Shown here: piece by piece, positions 26,008-34,781 of the stretch
Layout: every line of letters begins with the position of its first letter
Numbering within the stretch: position 1 is the first letter of the stretch
Assembly (NCBI GenBank): GCA_964550795.1
Contig: CAZKBH010000003.1
Span: 62,001-126,000 of the forward strand
Origin: M3007 sp964550795
GTDB taxonomy: Bacteria; Bacteroidota; Bacteroidia; Chitinophagales; Saprospiraceae
Reading direction: 5' to 3'
DNA length: 64,000 bases
Notes under the pieces: model-generated
The model's input: only the letters and a program-made list of their open reading frames with translations
What the model was told of the DNA's origin: nothing
The model's database searches: none
Program-made: the position numbers and the translations under genes

Positions 26008-26928
26008 ATGCTTAAAACACACTTGATTCATGGTCCGGAAGTCCTTGCCGCCTTGCAAGAAAACCGACCAGTGGTAGCTTTGGAGAGCACCATCATCGCC
26101 CATGGGATGCCGTATCCGCAAAATGTGGAGACCGCTTTACAGGTTGAAGCCGCCGTGTGCGCCGCCGGAGCTACGCCTGCTACCTGCGCGATTATCGCCG
26201 GAAAACTGCGGGCAGGACTAAGTCCTGATGAAATGGAGCAGCTTGGCAAAAACGGTGCGAGCATCGCCAAAGCGAGTCGCCGGGACATCGCTTACCTGCT
26301 CAGCCAGGGAAAACACGGGGCTACCACGGTGGCTTCCACCATGATCGTGGCGCATCTGGCGGGTATCCGAATTTTTGCCACCGGCGGCATTGGGGGCGTG
26401 CATCGCGGGGCCGCTACGACGATGGATATTTCGGCAGATTTACAAGAACTCGCCCAGACTCCGGTGGCGGTGGTGAGCGCCGGCGCCAAAAGTATCCTTG
26501 ACCTCGGACTCACCTTGGAATATCTGGAAACCATGGGCGTGCCCGTAATTGGTTACCGAACAGATGATTTTCCAGCTTTTTACACCCGAAAAAGTGGGTT
26601 AGGCGTAGATTTTCGCCTGGATTCAGCCGAGGAAATCGCCCGACTCTTAAAAACGCAGTGGGATTTGGGCTTCCAAACCGGGGCGCTGATTGCCAATCCC
26701 GTTCCGGAAGCACACCAATTGGATGCTGATTGGATGGAAAAAACAATTGCCGAGGCGCTCAACCAGGCAGAACGTCAGGGCATTCGCGGCAAAGCCATTA
26801 CGCCCTTTCTTTTGGCCAATATCGAGCAACAAACGGGCGGGAGAAGCCTACAGACCAATATTGAACTGGTCCTCAACAATGCGCGATTGGGCGCGGAAGT
26901 AGCGAGGGCGTTTTCCAAGGGGGGCTAA
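26008..26928 (+). CDS. psuG: Pseudouridine-5'-phosphate glycosidase
   Basis: 306 residues, close to E. coli PsuG (312). It cleaves pseudouridine 5'-phosphate to uracil and ribose 5-phosphate. LESTIIAHGMPYPQN supplies Glu26 and SAGAKSILD supplies Lys161, which line up with catalytic Glu31 and Lys166 of E. coli; VASTMIVAHLAGI and ATGGIGGVHRGA are also conserved. The ATG at 26008 is preferred; an upstream TTG frame adds non-homologous residues. Pseudouridine kinase may be the nearby PfkB gene or lie elsewhere. Confidence 0.95.
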   Translation: MLKTHLIHGPEVLAALQENRPVVALESTIIAHGMPYPQNVETALQVEAAVCAAGATPATCAIIAGKLRAGLSPDEMEQLGKNGASIAKASRRDIAYLLSQGKHGATTVASTMIVAHLAGIRIFATGGIGGVHRGAATTMDISADLQELAQTPVAVVSAGAKSILDLGLTLEYLETMGVPVIGYRTDDFPAFYTRKSGLGVDFRLDSAEEIARLLKTQWDLGFQTGALIANPVPEAHQLDADWMEKTIAEALNQAERQGIRGKAITPFLLANIEQQTGGRSLQTNIELVLNNARLGAEVARAFSKGG

Positions 26929-27144
26929 TGCATTCCCAAAAAAGTTTAGCTCTAGAATAAAAAGGCAATATTATACGGAATTTTAACATTAACACTTAAT
27001 ATTGTGCCTTTAATTTTGAACGCTTAATCCATAGGTACAGTTTGTTTAGCAAAATTTGCTATTCAACAGAACAATCGCATCAGGCTAAACCTTTAAAACC
27101 TTCCGGTTTTGCTCGTCAACGCTTACACTTTGAGTGGCCATACT

Positions 27145-30100
27145 ATGCATAAGCACTTTCTGCTCCAACTTTTCCTGCTATTTAGCCCGAGTTTTTCTTT
27201 CGCTCAATCCGACCTGATTGGCTATTATAGTTTCTGCAATTGTAACGCAAATGACAACAGTGGAAACAACCATCATGGAATACTGACAGGCAGTCCTGAA
27301 TGTATTCCCGGTCAAAGGGGGGAAGGCTTCCTGTTCAACCAAACTCCGGGGGCCAATGGATGTGGCCAATCCGGAGGAGAATATGTCCAACTACCCCCGT
27401 TTGGGGCTATATGGGCCAATGGTTTTACCGTATGTGCCTGGGTACGGTTTGACAACGTATCTTATTACGAACGCATTATTGATTTTGGAAACGGCTCGGG
27501 AGATTCCGGCGGACTGCCCATTTGGTTTGGGCGGGAAGGCTCCAGCAATAACCTGACCCTGGAAAGCTGGATTTCAAGTAATGCCGGAACGAACCGCAGT
27601 ATTGGCCGATTGGTTGCGCCCAATGCCATCACCAATGGCAGCATTGAATATTATTGCGCCACTATTAGCGGGGATACCATGCGGATTTATGTGAATGGGG
27701 TATTGAAAGCACAAAAGAACGGGCACCCCATCTTGAATGTGCCCCGATCCAATAACTTTCTTGGCCGCTCCAACTGGTGCTTTGCGGATCCGGATTTCAA
27801 AGGCTTTATGGACGAGGTTCGGATATACAACCGGGCGCTTTCAGAATCAGAAATCAACGCTTTATATGTAGAAACGCCCACTTTTAGTGCTTACCAAAGC
27901 CCTGTTTACGGTGGAGATGCGGTTCAGCTAGAAGCAAAGGGTGGAATCGCCTACCAATGGTCGCCGGCAAACAGTCTGAACAACCCTAATATTCCAAATC
28001 CAATTGCAAGTCCTTATGAGACAACCACTTACACCTGTCAGGTTACGATGTCCGATGGCTGTTTGTTTACAGATTCGCTCAAAATCGAGGTGCTTCATTT
28101 GTCCTGTTCCAGTGCCTGTACTGGTACCCTTGGCGAAAACATTTTCCCCAATGGAGATTTTGGCTCCGGGGTTCCAAATATCGTCCAGATTGATCCGCAG
28201 ATTGCTCCCGGTTACATTTATCAATTGAATCCGCCTCCCAACGATGGTTTTTATGTTATTTCAAACAATACAACTACCTGGGGATCTTTTGCTGCCAATT
28301 TCTGGATCAATATAGAGGATAATGGTCCGGAACCCAATGGTTATATGATGGTCGTTAATGCAAGTTATCAACCCGGATTATTTTATCAGAAAACTGTGGA
28401 TGTATGTGAAAACACCACGTATGAACTTTCAATTGACGTTATCTCGCTAATCTATAGTTTTGTACCTGGATTTATACGGCCTAATATTTCCTTTCTAATT
28501 GATGGAAATTCAGTTTGTGAAACCGGCAATATTGCTCCTGATGAACAATGGCACACGCATAAGTTCTCCTTTACCACCCTACCCGGACAAAACTCTATTA
28601 CACTCGCCTTGCGCAACAATGCTCCGGGGGGCGGCGGCAATGATCTTGCAATCGACAATATTTCTTTCCGGGCCTGCGGGCCAACGGTTGAGGTCCCGGC
28701 TACAGTTTATTTTTGTCAGGGCACATCTGTAATTCTAAATGCCGACATATTAAACTCCCCATATAGTAACCCTGTTTACAAATGGCAGCAGTTTGTCAAT
28801 GGAGATTGGCAGGATATTCCCAATTCTGATAGTACTAGTATTACAATCTCTAATCCAATTGACAGCAATTTGTATAGAGTGGTGGTGGGAAGTGCCCTGG
28901 CTAATCTCACGATGCCCAATTGCCATATTGTCTCCGCTCCTGTTCAGATATTACTACTACCTGATCTGATTGTAGAAACGGCGGTTCAGGATGTCGCCTG
29001 CGCAGGCGGTTCTGACGCGGTGGCTACTGCGACGAGTATAAGCGGAACTGCACCCTTTCAATATGCATGGAACTCCGGTGCCAACACATCAACCCAGACA
29101 AATCTGGAGGCTGGCAGCTATCAGGTCACGGTCACAGATGCTTTGGGCTGTATTGGCGTAGCGGAGATAAACGTGTCAGAGCCTCCACCAACTACAGTAA
29201 ATGTTGCTACCCTTATGGTGACCTGTTTTGGGGGCAACAATGCCTCGGCGAGCGCTGAACTCATCGGTGGGTTTGCCCCGTTTAGCTATGTTTGGAGCAA
29301 TGGGCAGATTTCCGCAAATGCCAGCAATCTACCTGCCGGGAATTACCAGGTGACGGTGACAGATTCAAATGGTTGTTATGGAAGCGGATCCTTTTCGATT
29401 ACCGAACCCCCTCCATTGATGGCCACCGCCAGTGCCAGTATGGTTTCTTGTTTCGGAGGCAATGATGCGACGGCAACTGCCTCAGTTCCAGGGGGAATTC
29501 CCCCGTTTAGTTATGTCTGGAGCAATGGTCAGACCCTTCCAAATGCCACGGGTCTCCCGGCGGGAATCTATCTCGTAACGATTACAGATGCCATCGGTTG
29601 CACGGCAGCGACCTCCGTGAATGTTTTGGAGCCTTTACTTTTAACGGCACTCACCAATACCGTTCCGACCTCCTGTTATGGGGGAGCTGATGCCATGGCT
29701 ACTGCATCGGTGCAGGGTGGGGTATTGCCGTATCAATATTTGTGGAGTAATGGCCAGACGACTGAAAATGCCATCAATTTGAGTGCCGGTTGGCACACGT
29801 TCACTGCTACCGATGCAAATGGCTGTGCAGTCATTGGATCGGGTTTGGTTGCTCAGCCTTCTCCGCTATCAATCCTCACCAATACCATGGACGTGACTTG
29901 TTTTGGAGGCGAAGATGGTGCTGCAAACGCAACCATTTCCGGAGGTACAGCACCTTATTCCATTACCTGGAGCAATGGGCAAACAGGTGTCCAAACCAAC
30001 AATCTTTTGCCCGGTACCTACAGCCTGACCACTACGGATAACAATGGTTGTAGTTGGTCAGATATGGTAACCGTGGGGCAGCCTCCCGAGCTCCTGATGA

Positions 30101-31536
30101 GCACAAATACGTCCCCGGTAACCTGTAATGGGGGGATGGATGGATGGGCTATAGCCAGCGTTTCAGGGGGAGTGGGTCCTTACAGTTTTCAATGGAGCAA
30201 TGGGCTGACTAGCAGCCAGTTAAATGGTCTTTTAGTTGGAAATTATAGCGTAACGGCCACTGACGATCATGGTTGCATACAGACCGGAACAATAGAGATT
30301 AATCAACCAGCTGCACTTTTAGCAGGGACTCAAGTGGTGGCAGTCTCTTGTTTTGGCGGCGCCAACGGAGCCCTGTCTGCAACGCTGAGCGGAGGTGTTT
30401 CCCCTTACACCTACCAATGGAGCAATGGACAAACCAGCGCGACCAATCCAAATCTTTCCTCGGGGGTTTATAGCCTTACGGCAACGGATGCCCACGGTTG
30501 TACCATCACTACCCAAGCCTTGGTCTCAGAGCCCTTGGCCATTACCACCAACATTAATTCTCTGGAGTCCGTAAGTTGTCACGGAGGGGCTAATGGTTCC
30601 GTATCTGTATCTGTTTCGGGTGGAACACAGCCTTATACTTACCTCTGGAATAACGGAATGAATGCTGCACAGATTAACAGCCTCTCACAGGGGGAATATA
30701 TCTTCAGCATTACCGATGCAAATGGTTGTCTGTCAACAACTTCGGTCCTGATAAATGAGCCGGAACCACTATTAATTGGCTCCATTATTACCCATACTTC
30801 CTGTCCTGGTGTGGACGATGGAGCATTGTCTGTCCTGGGAATGGGAGGACTTGCCCCATACACCTATGCCTGGAGTAGCGGACAGACTACTGCCGATATT
30901 GATGGACTTGGAATAGGTTCCTACACCGTGACCGTTACAGACGCCAACCTATGCACCTTTAGTTATAGTGCAAGCCTGGTAGAAGATTTAATCCCTTGGG
31001 TAGACCTGGGGGATGATCTGGTGATTGATCTGGGGGATAGGATTGATTTGACAGCAATTAGCAATATCCCTCCTGAGGAAATCATGGATTATACCTGGTT
31101 TGGTTCCGAGGCTCTTTTACCCTGTGCTGATTGCTTTCAAATAGACTTTCTGCCCCTTGGTCCTGGCTGTGAATCGGTCATGCTCAGAAGTTATAAAGGA
31201 TGTATTGCCCTCGATACGGTTTGTTTTCGGGTAATTTCTCGCCGGAAGATTTATGCACCGAATGTTTTTAGTCCGAACAATGACGGATCAAACGACTTTT
31301 TTACTATTTTTTCAGATGCTTCTGTGCGTCGAATAGTGAACCTTTCCATCTACACCCGCTGGGGGGAGATGGTGTACCAGGCCCATGACATTCAGACCAA
31401 TGATGAACAAAGAGGTTGGGATGGCACCTACAGAGGTACGTTGATGAATCCAGCTGTTTTTGTCTGGCATGCAGAAGTAGAATTCATCGACGGAGAACGA
31501 CGATTCCTGAGTGGGGATGTGACGATAGTATTATAG
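27145..31536 (+). CDS. SprB-repeat surface protein with LamG domain and gliding-motility type C-terminus
   Basis: 1463 residues. Signal peptide MHKHFLLQLF...FSFAQ. A LamG/concanavalin-type domain comes first (about 22-230, ending ARIYN-type RIYNRALSESEIN), then an Ig/PKD-like piece, a CBM-like segment (about 335-520), a further Ig-like piece, and nine tandem SprB repeats (about 610-1290). Each repeat is about 72-76 residues with the pattern C-x-GG ... PF/Y-x-Y-x-W-S-N-G-Q ... G-x-Y-x-V-T-x-T-D-x-x-G-C. The last 100 residues (IYAPNVFSPNNDGSND ... WDGTYRG) are a type B T9SS sorting domain. SprB-type adhesins are moved along the cell surface during gliding. Followed by a MITE. Confidence 0.92.
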   Translation: MHKHFLLQLFLLFSPSFSFAQSDLIGYYSFCNCNANDNSGNNHHGILTGSPECIPGQRGEGFLFNQTPGANGCGQSGGEYVQLPPFGAIWANGFTVCAWVRFDNVSYYERIIDFGNGSGDSGGLPIWFGREGSSNNLTLESWISSNAGTNRSIGRLVAPNAITNGSIEYYCATISGDTMRIYVNGVLKAQKNGHPILNVPRSNNFLGRSNWCFADPDFKGFMDEVRIYNRALSESEINALYVETPTFSAYQSPVYGGDAVQLEAKGGIAYQWSPANSLNNPNIPNPIASPYETTTYTCQVTMSDGCLFTDSLKIEVLHLSCSSACTGTLGENIFPNGDFGSGVPNIVQIDPQIAPGYIYQLNPPPNDGFYVISNNTTTWGSFAANFWINIEDNGPEPNGYMMVVNASYQPGLFYQKTVDVCENTTYELSIDVISLIYSFVPGFIRPNISFLIDGNSVCETGNIAPDEQWHTHKFSFTTLPGQNSITLALRNNAPGGGGNDLAIDNISFRACGPTVEVPATVYFCQGTSVILNADILNSPYSNPVYKWQQFVNGDWQDIPNSDSTSITISNPIDSNLYRVVVGSALANLTMPNCHIVSAPVQILLLPDLIVETAVQDVACAGGSDAVATATSISGTAPFQYAWNSGANTSTQTNLEAGSYQVTVTDALGCIGVAEINVSEPPPTTVNVATLMVTCFGGNNASASAELIGGFAPFSYVWSNGQISANASNLPAGNYQVTVTDSNGCYGSGSFSITEPPPLMATASASMVSCFGGNDATATASVPGGIPPFSYVWSNGQTLPNATGLPAGIYLVTITDAIGCTAATSVNVLEPLLLTALTNTVPTSCYGGADAMATASVQGGVLPYQYLWSNGQTTENAINLSAGWHTFTATDANGCAVIGSGLVAQPSPLSILTNTMDVTCFGGEDGAANATISGGTAPYSITWSNGQTGVQTNNLLPGTYSLTTTDNNGCSWSDMVTVGQPPELLMSTNTSPVTCNGGMDGWAIASVSGGVGPYSFQWSNGLTSSQLNGLLVGNYSVTATDDHGCIQTGTIEINQPAALLAGTQVVAVSCFGGANGALSATLSGGVSPYTYQWSNGQTSATNPNLSSGVYSLTATDAHGCTITTQALVSEPLAITTNINSLESVSCHGGANGSVSVSVSGGTQPYTYLWNNGMNAAQINSLSQGEYIFSITDANGCLSTTSVLINEPEPLLIGSIITHTSCPGVDDGALSVLGMGGLAPYTYAWSSGQTTADIDGLGIGSYTVTVTDANLCTFSYSASLVEDLIPWVDLGDDLVIDLGDRIDLTAISNIPPEEIMDYTWFGSEALLPCADCFQIDFLPLGPGCESVMLRSYKGCIALDTVCFRVISRRKIYAPNVFSPNNDGSNDFFTIFSDASVRRIVNLSIYTRWGEMVYQAHDIQTNDEQRGWDGTYRGTLMNPAVFVWHAEVEFIDGERRFLSGDVTIVL

Positions 31537-31545
31537 CACATCTAA

Positions 31546-31733
31546 GTGCTTGTCTAAATTTTAGTTCTGAGGCGAAAGCAAGGAAATTTTTGATTGAACA
31601 AGGCAAATTTTCCCGCTCGGCCAAGACCCGTTCGGACGGGGCAGTCGAATGCGGGCAATTCGGCGAAAAATTTAACGCCGGACAAGCTAAAATTTGCCGC
31701 TTGAAGGCCAGAAACTAAAGTTTAGACAAGCAC
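31546..31733. mobile_element. MITE, copy 1 (188 bp)
   Basis: Terminal inverted repeats start GTGCTTGTCTAAA and extend imperfectly to about 25 bp. The whole element is roughly self-complementary. It is flanked by a 3-bp direct repeat TAA (31543-31545 and 31734-31736), consistent with target duplication. It lies between two convergent T9SS genes. Copy 2 at 62625-62783 lacks 29 bp of the GC-rich centre. Confidence 0.85.
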
Positions 31734-31770
31734 TAAGCCCCAACAAAGAGTTCCATAGCGCCGGTGCCTC

Positions 31771-32808
31771 TTAAATCTTTATAAATTGATGCATTTGCGA
31801 TGTTTTATCATTGTTGAGCTTTAAAAAATACGCTCCGCTTGGTAATGTCGAAACATCCACATCGTTGAGTTTATCCGTAAATGAGAATGTACGGATGAGC
31901 TTTCCGTCAACAGTATAAATTTGCCCTAAGATTTTCTGGTTCTCTATCAGTGTTACTTTCAATATTTCCGAGGCAGGATTGGGTGTAATCAAGGCAAGTG
32001 CATCACTTCCTGGATTTTGCAGTTCATCGTCCACGTTCACAAATTGAATTTCGCACATTTTGTCCATCAAAGTTGGGATGTCAGTGGAATATTGTGGCAA
32101 ATTATTGGCGCCCAGCACACCCTTTCGAGTTCCATGTTTTTTATTTATGCTGCAATCGTAAATAGAGTCTTGGTTTATGTCAAATTTATAATTGCTAAAT
32201 AAACCAAGTTCAACTCCAGCACTTTCACTTTTATAGTCATTAAAAATTTCCCTGCAATTTTTGGCACGATTCCAGATTTTAAAATCGTCTATATTCCCTT
32301 TAAAAGCGCGGTAATTTAAACTAAAATCATACCGGTTTCTACCCAATTCAGTTATTGGCACTACATTAATGGTGGGATAAAAACCACAGCTTACAGCCTC
32401 AGGAAATCCATCTATGTATAGCCAAATGCGCTCGTCGCCTTCCTTAACCACCGCAAAATGATGCCACACATTGTCGTTCACTACCGTAGTCGAAAAAAGA
32501 TCATCTCCACCAAGCACTTCTGCAACTGATCTATAATTGAATCGGAGCAACCCGTTCTCTCTAACTTCGACAGTTACATTGGCGTTTCTATCTGGAATGT
32601 CCAAAAATGACATTAAGATTGTTTGGGGATTGCTAAAAGGTTGGCACTTGAACCATCCCTCAATAGTAAAGCTGGGGAATATCAGCGCTTCAGATTTTGG
32701 GAGTAAGGCATAATCATCATTGCCATCAAAATGGAGACTGAAGTTTTGCCCGTAGGCTGTGGTGACCGAAATAGCAACAAAAAGAAAACATTGAATGATC
32801 AATTTCAT
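31771..32808 (-). CDS. LamG-domain protein with T9SS type A sorting signal
   Basis: 345 residues from ATG 32808, with signal peptide MKLIIQCFLFVAISVTTAYG. A laminin-G/concanavalin-like domain (FSLHFDGNDDYALLP ... RAFKGNIDDFKIWNRA, about 22-215) is followed by a Cys-containing linker. The C-terminal type A sorting domain (ITPNPASEILKVTL ... LPSGAYFLKL) ends in KI, typical of the signal. A secreted surface or carbohydrate-binding protein; ligand unknown. Convergent with the SprB-repeat gene. Confidence 0.88.
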   Translation of the reverse strand: MKLIIQCFLFVAISVTTAYGQNFSLHFDGNDDYALLPKSEALIFPSFTIEGWFKCQPFSNPQTILMSFLDIPDRNANVTVEVRENGLLRFNYRSVAEVLGGDDLFSTTVVNDNVWHHFAVVKEGDERIWLYIDGFPEAVSCGFYPTINVVPITELGRNRYDFSLNYRAFKGNIDDFKIWNRAKNCREIFNDYKSESAGVELGLFSNYKFDINQDSIYDCSINKKHGTRKGVLGANNLPQYSTDIPTLMDKMCEIQFVNVDDELQNPGSDALALITPNPASEILKVTLIENQKILGQIYTVDGKLIRTFSFTDKLNDVDVSTLPSGAYFLKLNNDKTSQMHQFIKI

Positions 32809-32946
32809 AAAAAATAGTGTTAGTTCGTGAAAAACAGGTCTTCGACAGAAAAGATTTTTTCGGCCTATGGAGTTTGAAAACAAATTTCAGCTTTCATGTG
32901 CAAAAATCAAGCCATACCTGAGACCGCATAGTTTTTCGGGAATACC

Positions 32947-32954
32947 TACCTTTG
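32947..32954 (+). promoter_or_regulatory. -7 element TACCTTTG
   Basis: Perfect TAnnTTTG match about 60 nt upstream of the 33016 gene. No TTG at the expected -33 distance. Confidence 0.5.
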
Positions 32955-33015
32955 GCGAAAGAGACACCCAGTTGTGTTTCCCGAAAAAAAAACACCCGTC
33001 AAACAAGCCACCACC

Positions 33016-33444
33016 ATGCTCCTCTCAAACGAACTCCTCTTCCTAACCGCCGAAAAAACGGCCCTTTCGGACGCAATTGGAGGATTCTCGCGTCATTTGG
33101 CTGTGCTTGTCGCCGAAGAGCCTGCTGCTGCGGCCAATCGGGATTTTTTGGTAAAGATTCTCGCTGCAGCCAATCTGAACCTCGCGCAAGATGCACTACT
33201 GGCTGAAATCCCCCCCAACGAAGCCCGCGCCATCGCGCCTGATCTAAGCACCCACCAGCCCAAACAGGTACTGGTTTTTGGCCTTTCACCCGCCCAATTG
33301 GGGTTGTCATTCGAGGTGCCAGCCTACCAACCTTTTAGCTTTTATGGTTGTACATGGCTTTTTGCAGATCGGCTTTCCACCCTGGAGCCAGACAAGACCA
33401 AAAAAACCCAACTCTGGACCGCCCTAAAACAGATGTTTTTGTAG
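33016..33444 (+). CDS. Conserved hypothetical protein (possible polymerase III psi-like)
   Basis: 142 residues, cytoplasmic, no membrane segment. The N-terminus is helical and alanine-rich. The C-terminal half has VLVFGLSPAQLGLSFEVPAYQPF ... WLFADRLSTLEPDKTKKTQLWTALKQMF, a pattern I associate with a small Bacteroidota family sometimes linked to DNA polymerase III psi, but the resemblance is too weak for a name. It precedes a glycosyltransferase gene, with a tandem repeat filling the gap. Confidence 0.6.
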   Translation: MLLSNELLFLTAEKTALSDAIGGFSRHLAVLVAEEPAAAANRDFLVKILAAANLNLAQDALLAEIPPNEARAIAPDLSTHQPKQVLVFGLSPAQLGLSFEVPAYQPFSFYGCTWLFADRLSTLEPDKTKKTQLWTALKQMFL

Positions 33445-33445
33445 A

Positions 33446-33509
33446 CATATTCATCATTCATCATTCATCATCCATCATTCATCATCCATCATTCATCATT
33501 CATCATTCC
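33446..33509 (+). repeat. Heptamer tandem repeat (TCATCAT words)
   Basis: About nine 7-nt words (TCATCAT, TCATCCA, TCATTCA) fill the spacer between the hypothetical gene and the glycosyltransferase. They are in-frame open, reading IIHHSSSIIHHP on the plus strand, which falsely extends the glycosyltransferase upstream. Confidence 0.85.
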
Positions 33510-33512
33510 AAC

Positions 33513-34745
33513 TTGCGCATCCTCCAACTCTGCCACAAATTCCCTTACCCGCTCAAAGACGGCGGAGCCATTGCGGTCACCTACCTCGCAAAAGCATACG
33601 CCTCGCTTGGCCATGAGGTGACTTTGCTTTCGATGAATACCAGCAAACACTGGTTTGATTTAGCCACTTTGCCCCCTGATTTTGACCATTATGCGGCCAT
33701 ACACACCGTTTTTGTGGAAAATCATATTCGCCCGCTTCCGGCCCTGCGCAACCTGTTTTTTAGCAAAAAATCTTACCATGTCGAGCGTTTTGACTGCGTG
33801 GAATTTGCCGAAAAACTTCGCGAGTTGTTGGAAAACCAGGTGTTTGAGGTCGTGCAACTCGAATCTATTTTTTTGGCCCCCTACCTGCCCGTCATCCGGG
33901 CTTACGCACCCAATGCCAAAGCCGTGCTGCGGGCGCACAACGTGGAACATGAGATCTGGGAGCGCGTAGCAGTCAACGCCAGTCCCTTCAAAAAATGGTA
34001 TCTCGAGCGCATCACACCGCGTTTGAAAGCCTACGAATTGGAGCAAATCAACCACTGCGATCTGGTCGTCGGAATCAGTGAGCGGGATGTGGAGCGATTT
34101 CAAAAGCTGGGTTTGCGTACCCCTGCCACGGTTTGCCCCATCGGTCTTGATTGCAGTGATTATCACCCTGACTGGGCGAGTTTTCAAGCACCACTCAGCC
34201 TCTCGTTCATAGGTTCGCTGGATTGGATGCCAAATCAGGAAGGTTTACGCTGGTTTTTGGACACGGTTTGGCAGCCCTTGCTCGCGCCGAATTTCCCCGA
34301 ATTGCATTTTCACATTGCGGGTCGGACGGCCCCGGCCTGGTTGCGGGAATTGAAAATGGAGCGCGTTGTATTTCACGGAGAGGTGCCCAGCGCAGCCGAT
34401 TTTTTGAACCAACACTCGGTCATGGTCGTGCCGCTGCTCTCTGGCGGCGGCATGCGGGCGAAAATTTTGGAAGGTATGGCCCTGGGCAAAGTTGTGCTTT
34501 CAACCCGCTTGGGCATCGAAGGCATCGTGGCACAAGACCGCACAAACTGTTTGCTGGCAGAACATCCCGAGGAGTGGGTATCGGCCATTCGCTGGTGTTA
34601 TTCGGCTGGAAAAAATCTCCAAACGATGGGCGAAAAGGCCCGAAAGTTGTGCGAGGAACATTTTGATAACACCGCAGTTGCCAGAAACTTAGTGGAAATC
34701 TTGTCCCAAGATGAATTCATCGCCGCAGGAATTGACCAAAAATGA
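33513..34745 (+). CDS. Family 4 glycosyltransferase
   Basis: About 410 residues if TTG 33513 is the start (MRILQLCHKFPYPLKDGG), the expected GT4 beginning; no ATG lies near. The N-terminal Rossmann domain has GGAIAVTYLAKAY and LRAHNVEHEIWERV. The C-terminal domain has SFIGSLDWMPNQEGLRWFLD and the donor-site region VVPLLSGGGMRAKILEGMALGKVVLST, with the EGMALG glutamate of EX7E enzymes. It probably transfers a sugar to a glycan or lipid carrier; acceptor unknown. The upstream repeat makes the start uncertain. Confidence 0.85.
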   Translation: MRILQLCHKFPYPLKDGGAIAVTYLAKAYASLGHEVTLLSMNTSKHWFDLATLPPDFDHYAAIHTVFVENHIRPLPALRNLFFSKKSYHVERFDCVEFAEKLRELLENQVFEVVQLESIFLAPYLPVIRAYAPNAKAVLRAHNVEHEIWERVAVNASPFKKWYLERITPRLKAYELEQINHCDLVVGISERDVERFQKLGLRTPATVCPIGLDCSDYHPDWASFQAPLSLSFIGSLDWMPNQEGLRWFLDTVWQPLLAPNFPELHFHIAGRTAPAWLRELKMERVVFHGEVPSAADFLNQHSVMVVPLLSGGGMRAKILEGMALGKVVLSTRLGIEGIVAQDRTNCLLAEHPEEWVSAIRWCYSAGKNLQTMGEKARKLCEEHFDNTAVARNLVEILSQDEFIAAGIDQK

Positions 34746-34769
34746 CAAAATGCAGGGGCCCGAGGCCAC

Positions 34770-34777
34770 TACCTTTG
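34770..34777 (+). promoter_or_regulatory. -7 element TACCTTTG four bases before an ATG
   Basis: Perfect TAnnTTTG match ending 4 nt before the ATG at 34782, implying a leaderless or nearly leaderless transcript, as at trxA. Confidence 0.5.
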
Positions 34778-34781
34778 CCCC

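Noticed and set aside
31546..31733. Protein-coding gene inside the MITE
   Set aside because: The open frame crossing it comes from the self-complementary repeat and starts in the SprB-repeat gene in another frame.
33446..33509. Extension of the glycosyltransferase through the heptamer repeat
   Set aside because: The translated repeat (His/Ser/Ile words) and the residues before it do not resemble a GT4 N-terminus; the fold starts at 33513.
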